A stretch of 64,000 bases of DNA. Source: Martelella mediterranea DSM 17316. Its GTDB lineage: Bacteria; Pseudomonadota; Alphaproteobacteria; Rhizobiales; Rhizobiaceae. Shown piece by piece: positions 16,563-25,826 of the stretch. Both the position numbers and the translations under genes were made by a program. Position 1 is the first letter of the stretch; every line of letters starts with the position of its first letter. The notes beneath the pieces were generated by a model. That model had not been told where the DNA came from, did no database searches, and worked only from the letters and a program-made list of their open reading frames with translations. The DNA lies in contig NZ_CP020330.1 in assembly GCF_002043005.1 (NCBI RefSeq), positions 1,324,501 through 1,388,500 on the forward strand, in the 5' to 3' direction.

Positions 16563-17705
16563 ATGCACTCGCACAAGAAATCGCCGCTGGTCTGGTTCTC
16601 CCACATCACCGTGCTTCTGCTGGTGATCCTGTGGACCATCCCGACCTTCGGCCTGCTGGTGACGTCGCTGCGCGACAAGGACCAGATCGTGGCCTCCGGC
16701 TGGTGGACGTCGCTTGCGACCTCCACGCAGAACCTGATCTACCGCGCGCCGGGCGCGGAGGGGCAGACTGAAGAGGGGGGACTCTACGTCATTACCGGCA
16801 ATGCGCTCGACGGGGCCGGCGGCAAGGTTTCCCGCTTCGGCACGACGTCGCTCAGGCCCACGGAATTTGAGGCCGGCGAGACTGCGGACATGGGCGACGG
16901 TCAGGAACTCACCGTCGAATCCGATGGCGAATTCCGGATGACCTCGCCGGAGCCCTTCGGCAAGCGCGGCCAGCGCATTTTCGTGACGGCGAAGATACCG
17001 CCGCGCTTCACGCTTGAGAACTATCGCAATGTCCTGACCTCGGAAGGTATCGGTCAATCCTTCCTGAACTCGCTGACGGTCGCGATCCCGTCGACCATCA
17101 TCCCGGTTCTGGTGGCGGCCTATGCGGCCTATGCGCTGTCGTGGATGAAGTTCCCGTTCCGCAACCTGCTGCTCGCCGTCATCGTCGGCCTGCTGGTGGT
17201 GCCGCTGCAGATGTCGCTGATCCCGCTTCTGAAGATGTATAACTGGATCGGCGATATATTCGGCGTGCCATCCAAGACCTATGTCGGGATATGGCTGGCG
17301 CATATGGGCTTCGGCCTGCCGCTCGCGATCTATCTGTTGCGCAATTATATCGCCGGCCTGCCGCGCGAAATCATGGAATCCGCCCGCGTCGACGGCGCCA
17401 ACGACTTCATGATCTTCCGCAAGATCATCCTGCCGCTGTCCTACCCGGCGCTCGCCTCCTTCGCGATCTTCCAGTTCCTGTGGACATGGAACGACCTGCT
17501 GGTGGCGACCGTGTTCCTCGGCAATAGCGAGCAGACCATCGTGCTGACGGCGAGGCTGCGCGAACTGCTCGGATCGCGCGGCGGCAATTGGGAAATCCTG
17601 ACGGCCTCCGCCTTCATCTCCATCATCGTGCCGCTCATCGTGTTCTTCGCGCTGCAACGCTATCTGGTGCGCGGCCTGCTGGCGGGCTCGGTCAAGGGCG
17701 GCTGA
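16563..17705 (+). CDS. aglG: Alpha-glucoside ABC transporter permease
   Basis: This is a MalG-type inner-membrane permease that pairs with AglF. The first helix (about residues 10-32) is followed by an unusually long periplasmic segment of roughly 110 residues (to about 145) rich in Gly, Glu and Thr. The conserved permease core follows, with the EAA loop P-R-E-I-M-E-S-A-R-V-D-G-A-N-D. The long periplasmic loop is a known trait of rhizobial AglG rather than an insertion peculiar to this strain. The ATG follows the aglF stop directly. Confidence 0.93.
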   Translation: MHSHKKSPLVWFSHITVLLLVILWTIPTFGLLVTSLRDKDQIVASGWWTSLATSTQNLIYRAPGAEGQTEEGGLYVITGNALDGAGGKVSRFGTTSLRPTEFEAGETADMGDGQELTVESDGEFRMTSPEPFGKRGQRIFVTAKIPPRFTLENYRNVLTSEGIGQSFLNSLTVAIPSTIIPVLVAAYAAYALSWMKFPFRNLLLAVIVGLLVVPLQMSLIPLLKMYNWIGDIFGVPSKTYVGIWLAHMGFGLPLAIYLLRNYIAGLPREIMESARVDGANDFMIFRKIILPLSYPALASFAIFQFLWTWNDLLVATVFLGNSEQTIVLTARLRELLGSRGGNWEILTASAFISIIVPLIVFFALQRYLVRGLLAGSVKGG

Positions 17706-17752
17706 TGCCGCCTTGATCCCCGACTGCGACACTGACAAGAAAAGACAAGAAA

Positions 17753-19408
17753 ATGAACGATACCAATAACAAGGCCATCGACAAGGATTGGTGGCGCGGC
17801 GCCGTCATCTACCAGGTCTATCCGCGCTCGTTTCAGGATTCCAACGGCGATGGCGTCGGCGATATCCGCGGCATTGCCGAACGGCTGGATTATATCGCCG
17901 GCCTCGGGGCCGATGCGGTCTGGATCTCGCCGTTCTTCACCTCGCCGATGAAGGATTTCGGCTACGACGTGTCGAACTACAAGGACATCGACCCGATGTT
18001 CGGCACGCTCGCTGATTTCGACGCGATGATTGAGAAGGCCCATGAACTGGGCCTCAAGATCATGATCGACCTGGTGCTGTCGCACACCTCCGACCAGCAT
18101 CCCTGGTTCGTCGAGAGCCGGTCGAGCCGCGATAATCCCCGCGCCGACTGGTATGTCTGGGCAGACGCCAAGCCGGATGGCGCGCCGCCCAACAATTGGC
18201 TGTCGATCTTCGGCGGCTCGGCCTGGCAGTGGGACAGCCGCCGCCTGCAATATTACATGCACAATTTCCTGGTCTCGCAGCCGGACCTCAATTTTCACAA
18301 TTCCGAGGTTCAGGACGCACTGCTCGATGTCGCGCGCTTCTGGCTCGATCGCGGCGTTGACGGCTTCCGTCTCGACACGATCAATTTCTACTTCCACGAC
18401 CAGCAACTGCGCGACAATCCAGCACTTGCGCCCGAGCGTCGCAACGACCAGACGGCGCCGGCGGTCAATCCCTATAACTATCAGGAACATCTCTACGACA
18501 AGAGCCGCCCGGAGAATCTCGCATTCCTGAAGCGGTTGCGCGCCGTGATGGAGGAATATCCGGCCGTTGCGGCCGTCGGCGAGGTTGGCGACAGCCAGCG
18601 CGGACTCGAGATCGTCGGCGAATACACCTCCGGCGGCGACAAGATGCAGATGTGCTATGCCTTCGAATTCCTGGCCCCGCAGCCGGTGACGCCGAAGCAT
18701 GTGGTCAACTCGATCAACGCCTTCGATGCGGCCGCGCCCGAGGGCTGGGCCTGCTGGGCGTTCTCAAACCACGACGTGGTCCGCCATCTCAGCCGCTGGG
18801 GCGCGGGCATCGCGGACAAGGCGGCCTATGCCAAGATGCTGGCCTCGCTGCTGATGACGCTCAAGGGCTCGATCTGCCTCTATGAGGGCGAGGAACTGGG
18901 GCTGACCGAGGCCGACATCGCCTTCGAGGACCTGCAGGACCCCTATGGCATCGAGTTCTGGCCGGAATTCAAGGGCCGCGACGGCTGCCGCACGCCAATG
19001 GTCTGGCAGGCGGGCGCCGTCAATGCCGGCTTCTCCACGGCGGAGAAGACCTGGCTGCCGGTCTCGCCCGATCATGTGATGAAGGCGGTCGACGTTCAGC
19101 AGGGCGAGGACGGATCGGTGCTTGAGCACTATCGCCGCTTCCTGGCGCTGCGCAAAAGCCTGCCAGCGCTCGGTAGAGGCGGGATCGCGTTTCACAGGGC
19201 CGATGACGATGCGCTGTTGATCTTCACGCGCGACATCGAGGGCGAAAGCGTTCTTTGCGTGTTCAACATCTCGGCGGCTCCCGTGACGGCGCGTCTGCCG
19301 GATGGCGCATGGGACGGGCTTGAAGGAGCCGGCTTCTCGTGCGAGGCCGACGGCAATACGATAAAACTTCCTGCCTGGGGCGCATATTTCGCCCGCAAGG
19401 GCGCATAG
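17753..19408 (+). CDS. aglA: Alpha-glucosidase, GH13 family
   Basis: AglA is a cytoplasmic GH13 enzyme that hydrolyses imported alpha-glucosides to glucose. It is 551 residues long with no signal peptide. The catalytic barrel carries G-F-R-L-D-T with the nucleophile D208, the general acid E277 in A-V-G-E-V-G-D, and S-N-H-D at 338-341 with the transition-state-stabilising Asp. An N-terminal Q-V-Y-P-R-S-F-Q-D-S-N-G-D-G-V-G-D signature marks the oligo-1,6-glucosidase/alpha-glucosidase subgroup. It lies between the permease and ATPase genes, so degradation is co-expressed with uptake. The glucose would feed Glk at 49.8 kb. Confidence 0.95.
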   Translation: MNDTNNKAIDKDWWRGAVIYQVYPRSFQDSNGDGVGDIRGIAERLDYIAGLGADAVWISPFFTSPMKDFGYDVSNYKDIDPMFGTLADFDAMIEKAHELGLKIMIDLVLSHTSDQHPWFVESRSSRDNPRADWYVWADAKPDGAPPNNWLSIFGGSAWQWDSRRLQYYMHNFLVSQPDLNFHNSEVQDALLDVARFWLDRGVDGFRLDTINFYFHDQQLRDNPALAPERRNDQTAPAVNPYNYQEHLYDKSRPENLAFLKRLRAVMEEYPAVAAVGEVGDSQRGLEIVGEYTSGGDKMQMCYAFEFLAPQPVTPKHVVNSINAFDAAAPEGWACWAFSNHDVVRHLSRWGAGIADKAAYAKMLASLLMTLKGSICLYEGEELGLTEADIAFEDLQDPYGIEFWPEFKGRDGCRTPMVWQAGAVNAGFSTAEKTWLPVSPDHVMKAVDVQQGEDGSVLEHYRRFLALRKSLPALGRGGIAFHRADDDALLIFTRDIEGESVLCVFNISAAPVTARLPDGAWDGLEGAGFSCEADGNTIKLPAWGAYFARKGA

Positions 19409-19422
19409 GGAAAGGGGCGGTA

Positions 19423-20520
19423 ATGACTGGTGTTACACTCAAGGATGTGAAGAAATCCTACGGCAATGTCGAAGTTCTTCACAAGATCGACCTGGACATC
19501 CAGCCGGGTGAGTTCGTCGTCTTTGTCGGTCCTTCCGGATGCGGCAAGTCGACGCTTCTCAGGATGATCGCCGGGCTGGAGGAAATCTCCGGCGGCACGA
19601 TCGCGATCGAGGACCAGGTGGTCAATGACATTCCGCCCTCCAAGCGCGGCATCGCCATGGTGTTCCAGACCTATGCGCTCTATCCGCATATGTCGGTCTA
19701 CGACAACATGGCCTTTGGCATGCGGATTGCCAAGGAGAGCAAGGAAGAGATCGACCGGCGCGTGCGGGCTGCCGCCGACATGCTGCAGATCACGCCCTAT
19801 CTCGACCGTCTGCCGAAGGCGCTTTCGGGCGGACAGCGTCAGCGCGTGGCGATCGGCCGCGCCATCTGCCGCGATCCGAAGGTGTTCCTGTTCGATGAGC
19901 CGTTGTCGAACCTCGATGCCGCGTTGCGTGTGGCGACCCGCATCGAGATCGCCAAGCTCAACGAGAAGATGCCCGATACCACGATGATCTACGTGACCCA
20001 CGACCAGGTCGAGGCGATGACGCTCGCCGACCGCATCGTGGTGCTCTCGGGCGGCTATATCGAACAGGTCGGCGCGCCGCTGGAGCTTTACGAACGGCCC
20101 GCAAACCTGTTCGTTGCCCAGTTCATCGGCTCGCCGGCCATGAACATCATGCCGGTCAAGATCACCCGTGCGGGTGAGACCACCGAGGTCGAGCTCAAGG
20201 ACGGCAAGCGTTTCGAGGTGCCGGTCAAGACGCCGGAAAAGGATGTCGGCAAGAAGGCAAGTTTCGGCGTGCGGCCCGAGGATGTGCGCGAGGCCGCCGA
20301 GGGCGAGGACTTCCTGTTCGAGGGCAAGATCGCGATCATCGAGGCGCTGGGCGAGGTGACGCTGATCTATATCGAGGGCGACCTCATCGACGAGGACCCC
20401 ATCATCGTCAAGCTTCCCGGCATCCACAAGGGCAAGCCCGGCGATGTGATGCGCTTCGTTGCCGACTCGGAAAGACTGCACCTCTTCGACGAAAGCGGCC
20501 ACAGCTACCTTTACCGCTGA
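19423..20520 (+). CDS. aglK: Alpha-glucoside ABC transporter ATP-binding protein
   Basis: This is a MalK/UgpC-type ATPase of 365 residues. It has Walker A G-P-S-G-C-G-K-S-T, signature [13 protein letters not shown], Walker B V-F-L-F-D-E-P-L-S-N-L-D and the switch H in Y-V-T-H-D-Q. A C-terminal TOBE/OB-fold regulatory domain (about 240-365) follows. It is the last gene of aglEFGAK and is followed by an intrinsic terminator. ATG 19423 has GGGGCGG upstream. The open frame extends further 5' but lacks coding character there. Confidence 0.95.
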   Translation: MTGVTLKDVKKSYGNVEVLHKIDLDIQPGEFVVFVGPSGCGKSTLLRMIAGLEEISGGTIAIEDQVVNDIPPSKRGIAMVFQTYALYPHMSVYDNMAFGMRIAKESKEEIDRRVRAAADMLQITPYLDRLPKALSGGQRQRVAIGRAICRDPKVFLFDEPLSNLDAALRVATRIEIAKLNEKMPDTTMIYVTHDQVEAMTLADRIVVLSGGYIEQVGAPLELYERPANLFVAQFIGSPAMNIMPVKITRAGETTEVELKDGKRFEVPVKTPEKDVGKKASFGVRPEDVREAAEGEDFLFEGKIAIIEALGEVTLIYIEGDLIDEDPIIVKLPGIHKGKPGDVMRFVADSERLHLFDESGHSYLYR

Positions 20521-20541
20521 TCGCATCCGCCGCCCCCACAC

Positions 20542-20577
20542 AAAAAAAGCCCGCCAGGCATTCGCCGGCGGGCTTTT
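20542..20577. terminator. Bidirectional intrinsic terminator between aglK and the omp gene
   Basis: GCCCGCC (20549-20555) and GGCGGGC (20567-20573) form the stem. It is flanked by seven A on the left and TTTT on the right, so it has a U-tract in either direction. It lies 22 bp after the aglK stop and downstream of the leftward outer-membrane protein gene, so it can end both transcripts. Confidence 0.9.
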
Positions 20578-20652
20578 CTATATTCTTCGCCGCGGGAGGG
20601 GGGCACAGCGAAGAATGAATGGCGGACAGGGGGACGTCCGCCATTCGGGAGA

Positions 20653-21324
20653 TCAGAACTTGTAACCGACGCGGGCCATGACGCGGTTGGACGTGTAGTC
20701 CTTCGCTTCGAAGCCGGTCAGAGCGCCGTCGAAGTCCTTCTTGCCGAAGTCGGTGTAGCGGTATTCCAGACCGGCAAAGACGTTGTTGCTCAGCGCGTAG
20801 TCGATACCGGCGCCGACGGTCCAGCCGTTGAAGGCCTGGTCCTGTTCGAGGCCATCAGCCTTGAGATAGCCGTTGGCAATCGCCCAGCCACCGGTTGCGT
20901 AGATCAGGGCGTTGTCGAACGCATAACCCAGACGGGCGCGAACGGAGCCTTCCCAGTCGGAACCAGCCTTGACGCTGTAGGGCAGGCCTACGTTGTAGTC
21001 CTGTTCGTTCCAGTTGTAGTCGAGCTCGCCTTCAACACCGAGAACGAGGTTGTTGTCGAACTGGTAGTTGTAGCCGGCGAAACCGCCGAGCTTGCCGCCG
21101 TTGAAGTCATCGCCGGAGCCGGCAACGCCGAGATAGTTGAGGTTGGCGCTCGCCCAGTCGTAACCACCGGTGCCACCGAGGTAGAAGCCGGTCCAGCTGA
21201 AGGTCTGGGGGATGACCTGCGGAGCGACATAGGGTTCGGCTGCCGGCGTCATGACCACGTCAGCGGCTTGGGCAGTGGCGCCCATGGCGACGAAAGCGGC
21301 GGAAGCGAGAAGAATCTTTTTCAT
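20653..21324 (-). CDS. Outer-membrane beta-barrel protein (Omp25/Omp31-like)
   Basis: This 223-residue outer-membrane protein resembles the Omp25/Omp31/RopB group of Rhizobiales. The signal peptide is M-K-K-I-L-L-A-S-A-A-F-V-A-M-G-A-T-A-Q-A. A short linker follows, then F-S-W-T-G-F-Y-L-G-G-T-G-G-Y, the usual start of the eight-stranded barrel. The final residues R-V-G-Y-K-F end in the aromatic that the BAM machinery recognises. AAGGAG lies well placed before the start. The 271 bp upstream, up to edd, hold no gene I trust, only an AT-rich promoter zone (21365-21400) and a weak hairpin (21484-21507). Confidence 0.92.
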   Translation of the reverse strand: MKKILLASAAFVAMGATAQAADVVMTPAAEPYVAPQVIPQTFSWTGFYLGGTGGYDWASANLNYLGVAGSGDDFNGGKLGGFAGYNYQFDNNLVLGVEGELDYNWNEQDYNVGLPYSVKAGSDWEGSVRARLGYAFDNALIYATGGWAIANGYLKADGLEQDQAFNGWTVGAGIDYALSNNVFAGLEYRYTDFGKKDFDGALTGFEAKDYTSNRVMARVGYKF

Positions 21325-21595
21325 TACTTTGTACTCCTTCGATGTGTTTCACCTGGCGTCTAGATAGGTGATTTAATCAATCGATCAAATTAACTTTGCA
21401 CATCCCGCGCACTTGGTTGGGAGCTGTTGCTGGAATGTTACAGTGTCCCCTGCTCGATTGACCCTTGCCTTGGAAACGAAATAGGCCCGGGATTTGTTTC
21501 CCGAGCCGACGATTATTGGTGGCATATGTTTATTTCGTGGCAGCAAGGCGCACGAATTGAGGCAGCCAATCACGTAATGCGAATGGTCTTAACGA

Positions 21596-23419
21596 TCACT
21601 CGAAAAACACGCTGGCGCCGTGATCGGCCGTGCCGACATGATGGCGGAACGGGGCGAACAGTTCCCGCCCCATGCCGTACTCATTGCCGGTGAGATCGGC
21701 TTCCGCAAGCGGGCGCGCATCGAACTCTTCCGCCGGCACCAGAACCTCCAGCGTCCCCGCCTCGGCATCGAGCCGCATCCGGTCGCCGGTGCGGATCTTC
21801 GCGATCGGCCCGCCGTCCTTTGCTTCCGGCGTCACGTGGATGGCGGCCGGCACCTTGCCGGAAGCCCCGGACATGCGCCCGTCGGTAACCAGCGCCACCT
21901 TGTAGCCGCGGTCCTGCAGCACGCCGAGCGGCGGGGTCAGGCGGTGAAGTTCCGGCATGCCGTTCGATTTCGGGCCCTGGAAGCGGACCACCGCGATGAA
22001 GTCGCGGTTGAGGTCGCCGGACTTGAAGGCCGTCTGCAGTTCCTGCTGGTCGTGGAACACGATCGCCGGCGCCTCGATCACCCGGCGCTCCGGCTTGACG
22101 GCGGAGATCTTGATCACCGCCTTGCCGATATTGCCGGCAAGCATCTTCAGCCCGCCATTGGGCTGGAACGGCTTGTCATGGGTGGTCAGCACCTTCGGGT
22201 CGGCGCTCGGCCCGTCGCCGATCGGCTCGCGGCGCACCGTGCCGTCATCGTTGAGCTTCACGTCGATCGCATAGGCCTCCATGCCCTCGCCGAACACGGT
22301 GCGGACATCGTCGTGCAGGAAGCCGGCGTTGAGAAGTTGGCGGATGAGATAGCCCATGCCGCCAGCGGCGTGAAAATGGTTCACGTCGGCAAGCCCGTTC
22401 GGATAGACGCGGGCGAGCAGCGGCACGATATCGGAGAGTTCGGAGATATCCTGCCAGGTGAGCTGGATGCCGGCGGCGCGCGCCATCGCCACAAGATGCA
22501 TTGTGTGGTTGGTGGATCCGCCGGTGGCGTGCAGGCCGACCACGCCATTGACGATCGAGCGCTCGTCGATCATCTGGCCGACGGGCGTGAACTCGTTGCC
22601 GTCGACGGTGATCGCGAAGGCGCGCTTCACCGCCTCCTTTGTCAGCGCATCGCGCAGCGGCGTATTGGGGTTGATGAACGAGGCGCCCGGCATGTGCAGG
22701 CCCATCATCTCCATCAGCATCTGGTTGGAATTGGCGGTGCCGTAGAAGGTGCAGGTGCCGGGACCGTGATAGGATTTCGATTCCGATTCCAGCAGTTCCT
22801 TGCGCCCGACCTTGCCCTCCGCATAGAGCTGGCGGATGTGCGACTTCTCGTCATTGCCCTGGCCGGTGGTCATGGGACCCGCGGGAATGAAGATCGTCGG
22901 CAGATGGCCGAAGGTCAGCGCCGCGATCGTCAGGCCGGGGACGATCTTGTCGCAGACGCCGAGATAGACGGCGGCATCGAACATATTGTGCGACAGGCCG
23001 ACCGCAGCCGACATTGCGATCAGATCGCGCGAAAACAGCGACAGCTCCATGCCGGGCTGGCCCTGGGTAACGCCGTCGCACATCGCCGGCACCCCGCCTG
23101 CGACCTGCGCCACGCCGCCGGCCTCGCGCGCGGCTTCGCGGATCAGCGCCGGATAGGTCTCGAACGGCTGATGGGCCGAGAGCATGTCGTTATAGGAAGT
23201 GATGATGCCGAGATTGGGGACGGTATCGCCCGAAAGCGCATCCTTCTCGGCGGGGGAACAGACCGCAAAGCCGTGCGCGAGGTTGCCGCAGGACAGAACG
23301 GAGCGGTGGACGCCCTTCGCGATCGCCTGGGAGACGCGATCGAGATAGGCTTCACGGGTTGGCTTGGACCGCTCGACGATGCGAGCGGTTATTTCTGCAA
23401 TACGGGGATCGGCGGTCAT
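21596..23419 (-). CDS. edd: Phosphogluconate dehydratase
   Basis: Edd dehydrates 6-phosphogluconate to 2-keto-3-deoxy-6-phosphogluconate, the defining Entner-Doudoroff step. It is a 607-residue Fe-S enzyme of the IlvD/Edd family. Likely cluster ligands are in [20 protein letters not shown] and G-V-C-D-K-I-V-P-G. The family motif [10 protein letters not shown] is near the C-terminus. It is the third gene of zwf-pgl-edd, 42 bp after pgl. The aldolase gene eda is not in this window. Confidence 0.96.
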   Translation of the reverse strand: MTADPRIAEITARIVERSKPTREAYLDRVSQAIAKGVHRSVLSCGNLAHGFAVCSPAEKDALSGDTVPNLGIITSYNDMLSAHQPFETYPALIREAAREAGGVAQVAGGVPAMCDGVTQGQPGMELSLFSRDLIAMSAAVGLSHNMFDAAVYLGVCDKIVPGLTIAALTFGHLPTIFIPAGPMTTGQGNDEKSHIRQLYAEGKVGRKELLESESKSYHGPGTCTFYGTANSNQMLMEMMGLHMPGASFINPNTPLRDALTKEAVKRAFAITVDGNEFTPVGQMIDERSIVNGVVGLHATGGSTNHTMHLVAMARAAGIQLTWQDISELSDIVPLLARVYPNGLADVNHFHAAGGMGYLIRQLLNAGFLHDDVRTVFGEGMEAYAIDVKLNDDGTVRREPIGDGPSADPKVLTTHDKPFQPNGGLKMLAGNIGKAVIKISAVKPERRVIEAPAIVFHDQQELQTAFKSGDLNRDFIAVVRFQGPKSNGMPELHRLTPPLGVLQDRGYKVALVTDGRMSGASGKVPAAIHVTPEAKDGGPIAKIRTGDRMRLDAEAGTLEVLVPAEEFDARPLAEADLTGNEYGMGRELFAPFRHHVGTADHGASVFFE

Positions 23420-23461
23420 GGGCTTTTCCTGTGCTTTGCGGAAGGCGCCCGGCAGAATGTG

Positions 23462-24160
23462 TCAGGGCGCCCAGTATATTTCCACGGGTGAGGAGGCGCG
23501 GGTGAGAACGGCGCGGATCGGCATTTCCGCCTCGTCATCGCCGGAGAGCGCCTTGTTCAGAACATCCTTCTTGGCCTCGCCTTCGATATGCAGCACCAGC
23601 AGGCCCGCATTTTCGAGGCTGGAGAAGGTGAAGGTCAGCCGGGCCTCGCCCGCCCCTTCGGCATGAATGGCCATCACGCCGGCGGGCGTCGCCTTGTCGA
23701 GCGCCTTTTCAAGCGTGTCGCCTCCCGGGAAGAACGAGGCCGTGTGGCCATCGGTTCCCATGCCCAGCACCACGACATCGAAGGGCAGGCTCGCGGCCGA
23801 CACCTTGTTGGTCACGATATCGGCCGCTTCCTCTGCGGTTTCCACCTTCTGGTAGAGCGGGATGAAGCGGGCGCTGGCGGCCGGACCCTTCAGCAGGTTT
23901 TCCTTCACCAGAAGGTGGTTCGAGCGCGGATTGTCCTCCGGCACGAACCGCTCGTCGACCAGGGTGATGGTCACTTTTTCCCAGTCGATCGGCGCCGACG
24001 ACAGCGCGCGGAAGAAGGCCTTTGGCGTCGACCCGCCGGAAACGGCGAGCGAGGCCATGCCCTTGTCGGCGATCGCGGCGGCAAGCTTGCTGGCGACGGC
24101 CGCGGAAAGGGCCGCGGCCAGATCAACGCCGTTTTCGAATGTGTGCATCGTCTCGGTCAT
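23462..24160 (-). CDS. pgl: 6-phosphogluconolactonase
   Basis: Pgl hydrolyses 6-phosphogluconolactone to 6-phosphogluconate. The 232-residue protein is of the DevB/glucosamine-isomerase fold. It shows L-A-V-S-G-G-S-T-P-K-A-F-F near the N-terminus, V-D-E-R-F-V-P in the middle and G-M-G-T-D-G-H-T-A-S-F-F-P-G, all family hallmarks. The frame is open for 51 more codons upstream, but these overlap zwf. ATG 24160, 11 bp after the zwf stop, gives the normal N-terminus. Confidence 0.95.
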   Translation of the reverse strand: MTETMHTFENGVDLAAALSAAVASKLAAAIADKGMASLAVSGGSTPKAFFRALSSAPIDWEKVTITLVDERFVPEDNPRSNHLLVKENLLKGPAASARFIPLYQKVETAEEAADIVTNKVSAASLPFDVVVLGMGTDGHTASFFPGGDTLEKALDKATPAGVMAIHAEGAGEARLTFTFSSLENAGLLVLHIEGEAKKDVLNKALSGDDEAEMPIRAVLTRASSPVEIYWAP

Positions 24161-24171
24161 CTCGCCCACCC

Positions 24172-25644
24172 TCACAGCGGTTCGTGCCAGGTGCGGCCGT
24201 CGCGCTCGATCAGCGCGATCGCCTTGGATGGGCCCCAGGTGCCGGCGGTATAGCCGTGAACCGGCTGGTTTGTTTCCTCCCAGGCCTTGAGGATCGGATC
24301 GCACCAGCGCCATGCCTCTTCCACCTCGTCGCGGCGCATGAACAGCGTCTGGTTGGCGCGCACCACGTCGAGCAGCAGGCGCTCATAGGCATCCGGGTTG
24401 CGGACGTCGAAGGCCTGGGCGAAGCTCATGTCGAGCGCGACCTGGCGCAGGCGCATGCCGCCGGGCCCGGGATCCTTGATCATTAGCCACTGCTTCACGC
24501 CCTCGTCCGGCTGCAGGCGCAGCACGAGCTGGTTGGCCGCGATCCGCCCGGCGCCGGGGCCGAAGATCGAATGCGGAATTTCCTTGAAGGTGATCACGAC
24601 TTCCGAAAGCCGGCTGGCAAGCCGCTTGCCGGTGCGGATGTAGAAGGGCACGCCCGCCCAGCGCCAGTTTTCGATCTCGGCCTTGATCGCGACAAAGGTT
24701 TCGGTGTCGGATTCGCCGCCGAGCTCCTCGAGATAGCCCTTGACGGCGCCGCCCTTGGATGCGCCGGCGCGGTACTGGCCGCGAACGGTCATCGCGCTGG
24801 CGTTTTCCTCGGTAATCGGCTTCAGCGAGCGCAGCACTTTGAGCTTTTCGTCGCGAACGGCCTCGGACTCCATCGAAGAGGGCGTTTCCATCGCCACCAT
24901 GCAGAGCACGTTGAGGATGTGGTTCTGCACCATGTCGCGCAGCGCGCCCGACTTGTCGTAATAGCCGGCGCGGCCCTCGAGCCCGACCTCCTCGCCGACC
25001 GTGATCTGGATATGGTCGATATGGTTGGCGTTCCACAGCGGCGCGTAGAGCATGTTGGCGAAACGCAGCGCCATCAGGTTCTGCACCGTTTCCTTGCCGA
25101 GATAGTGGTCGATGCGGAAGACCTGTTCCTCGTGGAAGGTCTTGGCGATCATGTTGTTGAGTTCCAGCGCGGAGGCGAGGTCGCGGCCGAGCGGCTTTTC
25201 AACGACGATGCGGGTCTGCTTGGTGATCAGCTTGTGGTCGCGAATGCCGTCGCAGATCGGGCCGAAGATCGAAGGGGCGACGGCCATGTAGAAGGCGCGC
25301 ACCCGGTCCTTGCCGGGCTCCAGCATTTTCTTGAGCGCGTCCCAACCCTTGTTGGTGGTCGCGTCGACCGGCACATATTCGATCCGGGCGAGGAATTTCG
25401 CGACCTCGTCCTTGTCGTATTCGCCGTCCTTCAGGTGCTCCTTCAGCGCCTTGTCGGCATGCTCGCGGAACTGCTCCGAGGTCAGCTCGGAACGCGAGGC
25501 GCCGATGATGCGCGTCGGGTCGGTGAACTGTCCCGCAATCTGGCGGTGGTAGAGCGCGGGGAGAAGTTTGCGCTCGGTCAGGTCTCCGGTTGCGCCGAAG
25601 ACAACATAGTCGAAGGGGTCGACGGGGATCATTTGACTGCTCAT
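24172..25644 (-). CDS. zwf: Glucose-6-phosphate 1-dehydrogenase
   Basis: Zwf oxidises glucose 6-phosphate with NAD(P)+ to 6-phosphogluconolactone. The 490-residue length is typical. The dinucleotide site G-A-T-G-D-L lies near 17-22, the substrate lysine is in E-K-P-L-G-R-D near 149-155, and the active-site signature R-I-D-H-Y-L-G-K-E is at about 177-185. GAGAGGA lies 6 nt before ATG 25644. It leads the zwf-pgl-edd operon. Two inverted repeats upstream may bind a sugar-phosphate regulator. Confidence 0.96.
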   Translation of the reverse strand: MSSQMIPVDPFDYVVFGATGDLTERKLLPALYHRQIAGQFTDPTRIIGASRSELTSEQFREHADKALKEHLKDGEYDKDEVAKFLARIEYVPVDATTNKGWDALKKMLEPGKDRVRAFYMAVAPSIFGPICDGIRDHKLITKQTRIVVEKPLGRDLASALELNNMIAKTFHEEQVFRIDHYLGKETVQNLMALRFANMLYAPLWNANHIDHIQITVGEEVGLEGRAGYYDKSGALRDMVQNHILNVLCMVAMETPSSMESEAVRDEKLKVLRSLKPITEENASAMTVRGQYRAGASKGGAVKGYLEELGGESDTETFVAIKAEIENWRWAGVPFYIRTGKRLASRLSEVVITFKEIPHSIFGPGAGRIAANQLVLRLQPDEGVKQWLMIKDPGPGGMRLRQVALDMSFAQAFDVRNPDAYERLLLDVVRANQTLFMRRDEVEEAWRWCDPILKAWEETNQPVHGYTAGTWGPSKAIALIERDGRTWHEPL

Positions 25645-25686
25645 GGTCAGTCCTCTCAATCGTCAGCTGGTTGGCGGTGTTTTATC

Positions 25687-25728
25687 AAATCGATTTAAAA
25701 ATGCCAGTCCGATTTCGAAAAAATCGGA
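25687..25728 (-). promoter_or_regulatory. Inverted repeats upstream of zwf
   Basis: Two symmetric elements lie 43-84 bp before the zwf start. One is a perfect AAATCGATTT (25687-25696). The other is TCCGATTT and AAATCGGA separated by five bases (25708-25728). Both contain CGATTT/AAATCG half-sites, so they may be two sites for one dimeric regulator. RpiR-type repressors commonly control zwf-edd genes, but none is encoded nearby. Confidence 0.45.
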
Positions 25729-25826
25729 TATGGGCGAGAAAATGCAATCGGTCTTTCATCAGTCGGTCTCGGTCGTGAAGCGCTTGCGGGCCGGGCGCCG
25801 GTGCGCAAGCGCGAAAAAGAAATCAA

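Noticed and set aside
15897-17738. 613-codon leftward open frame over aglF and aglG
   Set aside because: It is antisense to two conserved permeases that it spans across their junction, and it is very rich in His/Asp/Arg, as expected for a shadow.
21325-21595. Possible small RNA or gene between the outer-membrane gene and edd
   Set aside because: Only a weak imperfect hairpin (21484-21507) without a U-tract and short unconvincing frames were seen.
21620-23491. 623-codon rightward open frame over edd
   Set aside because: It mirrors the edd gene codon for codon on the other strand and shows no family features.
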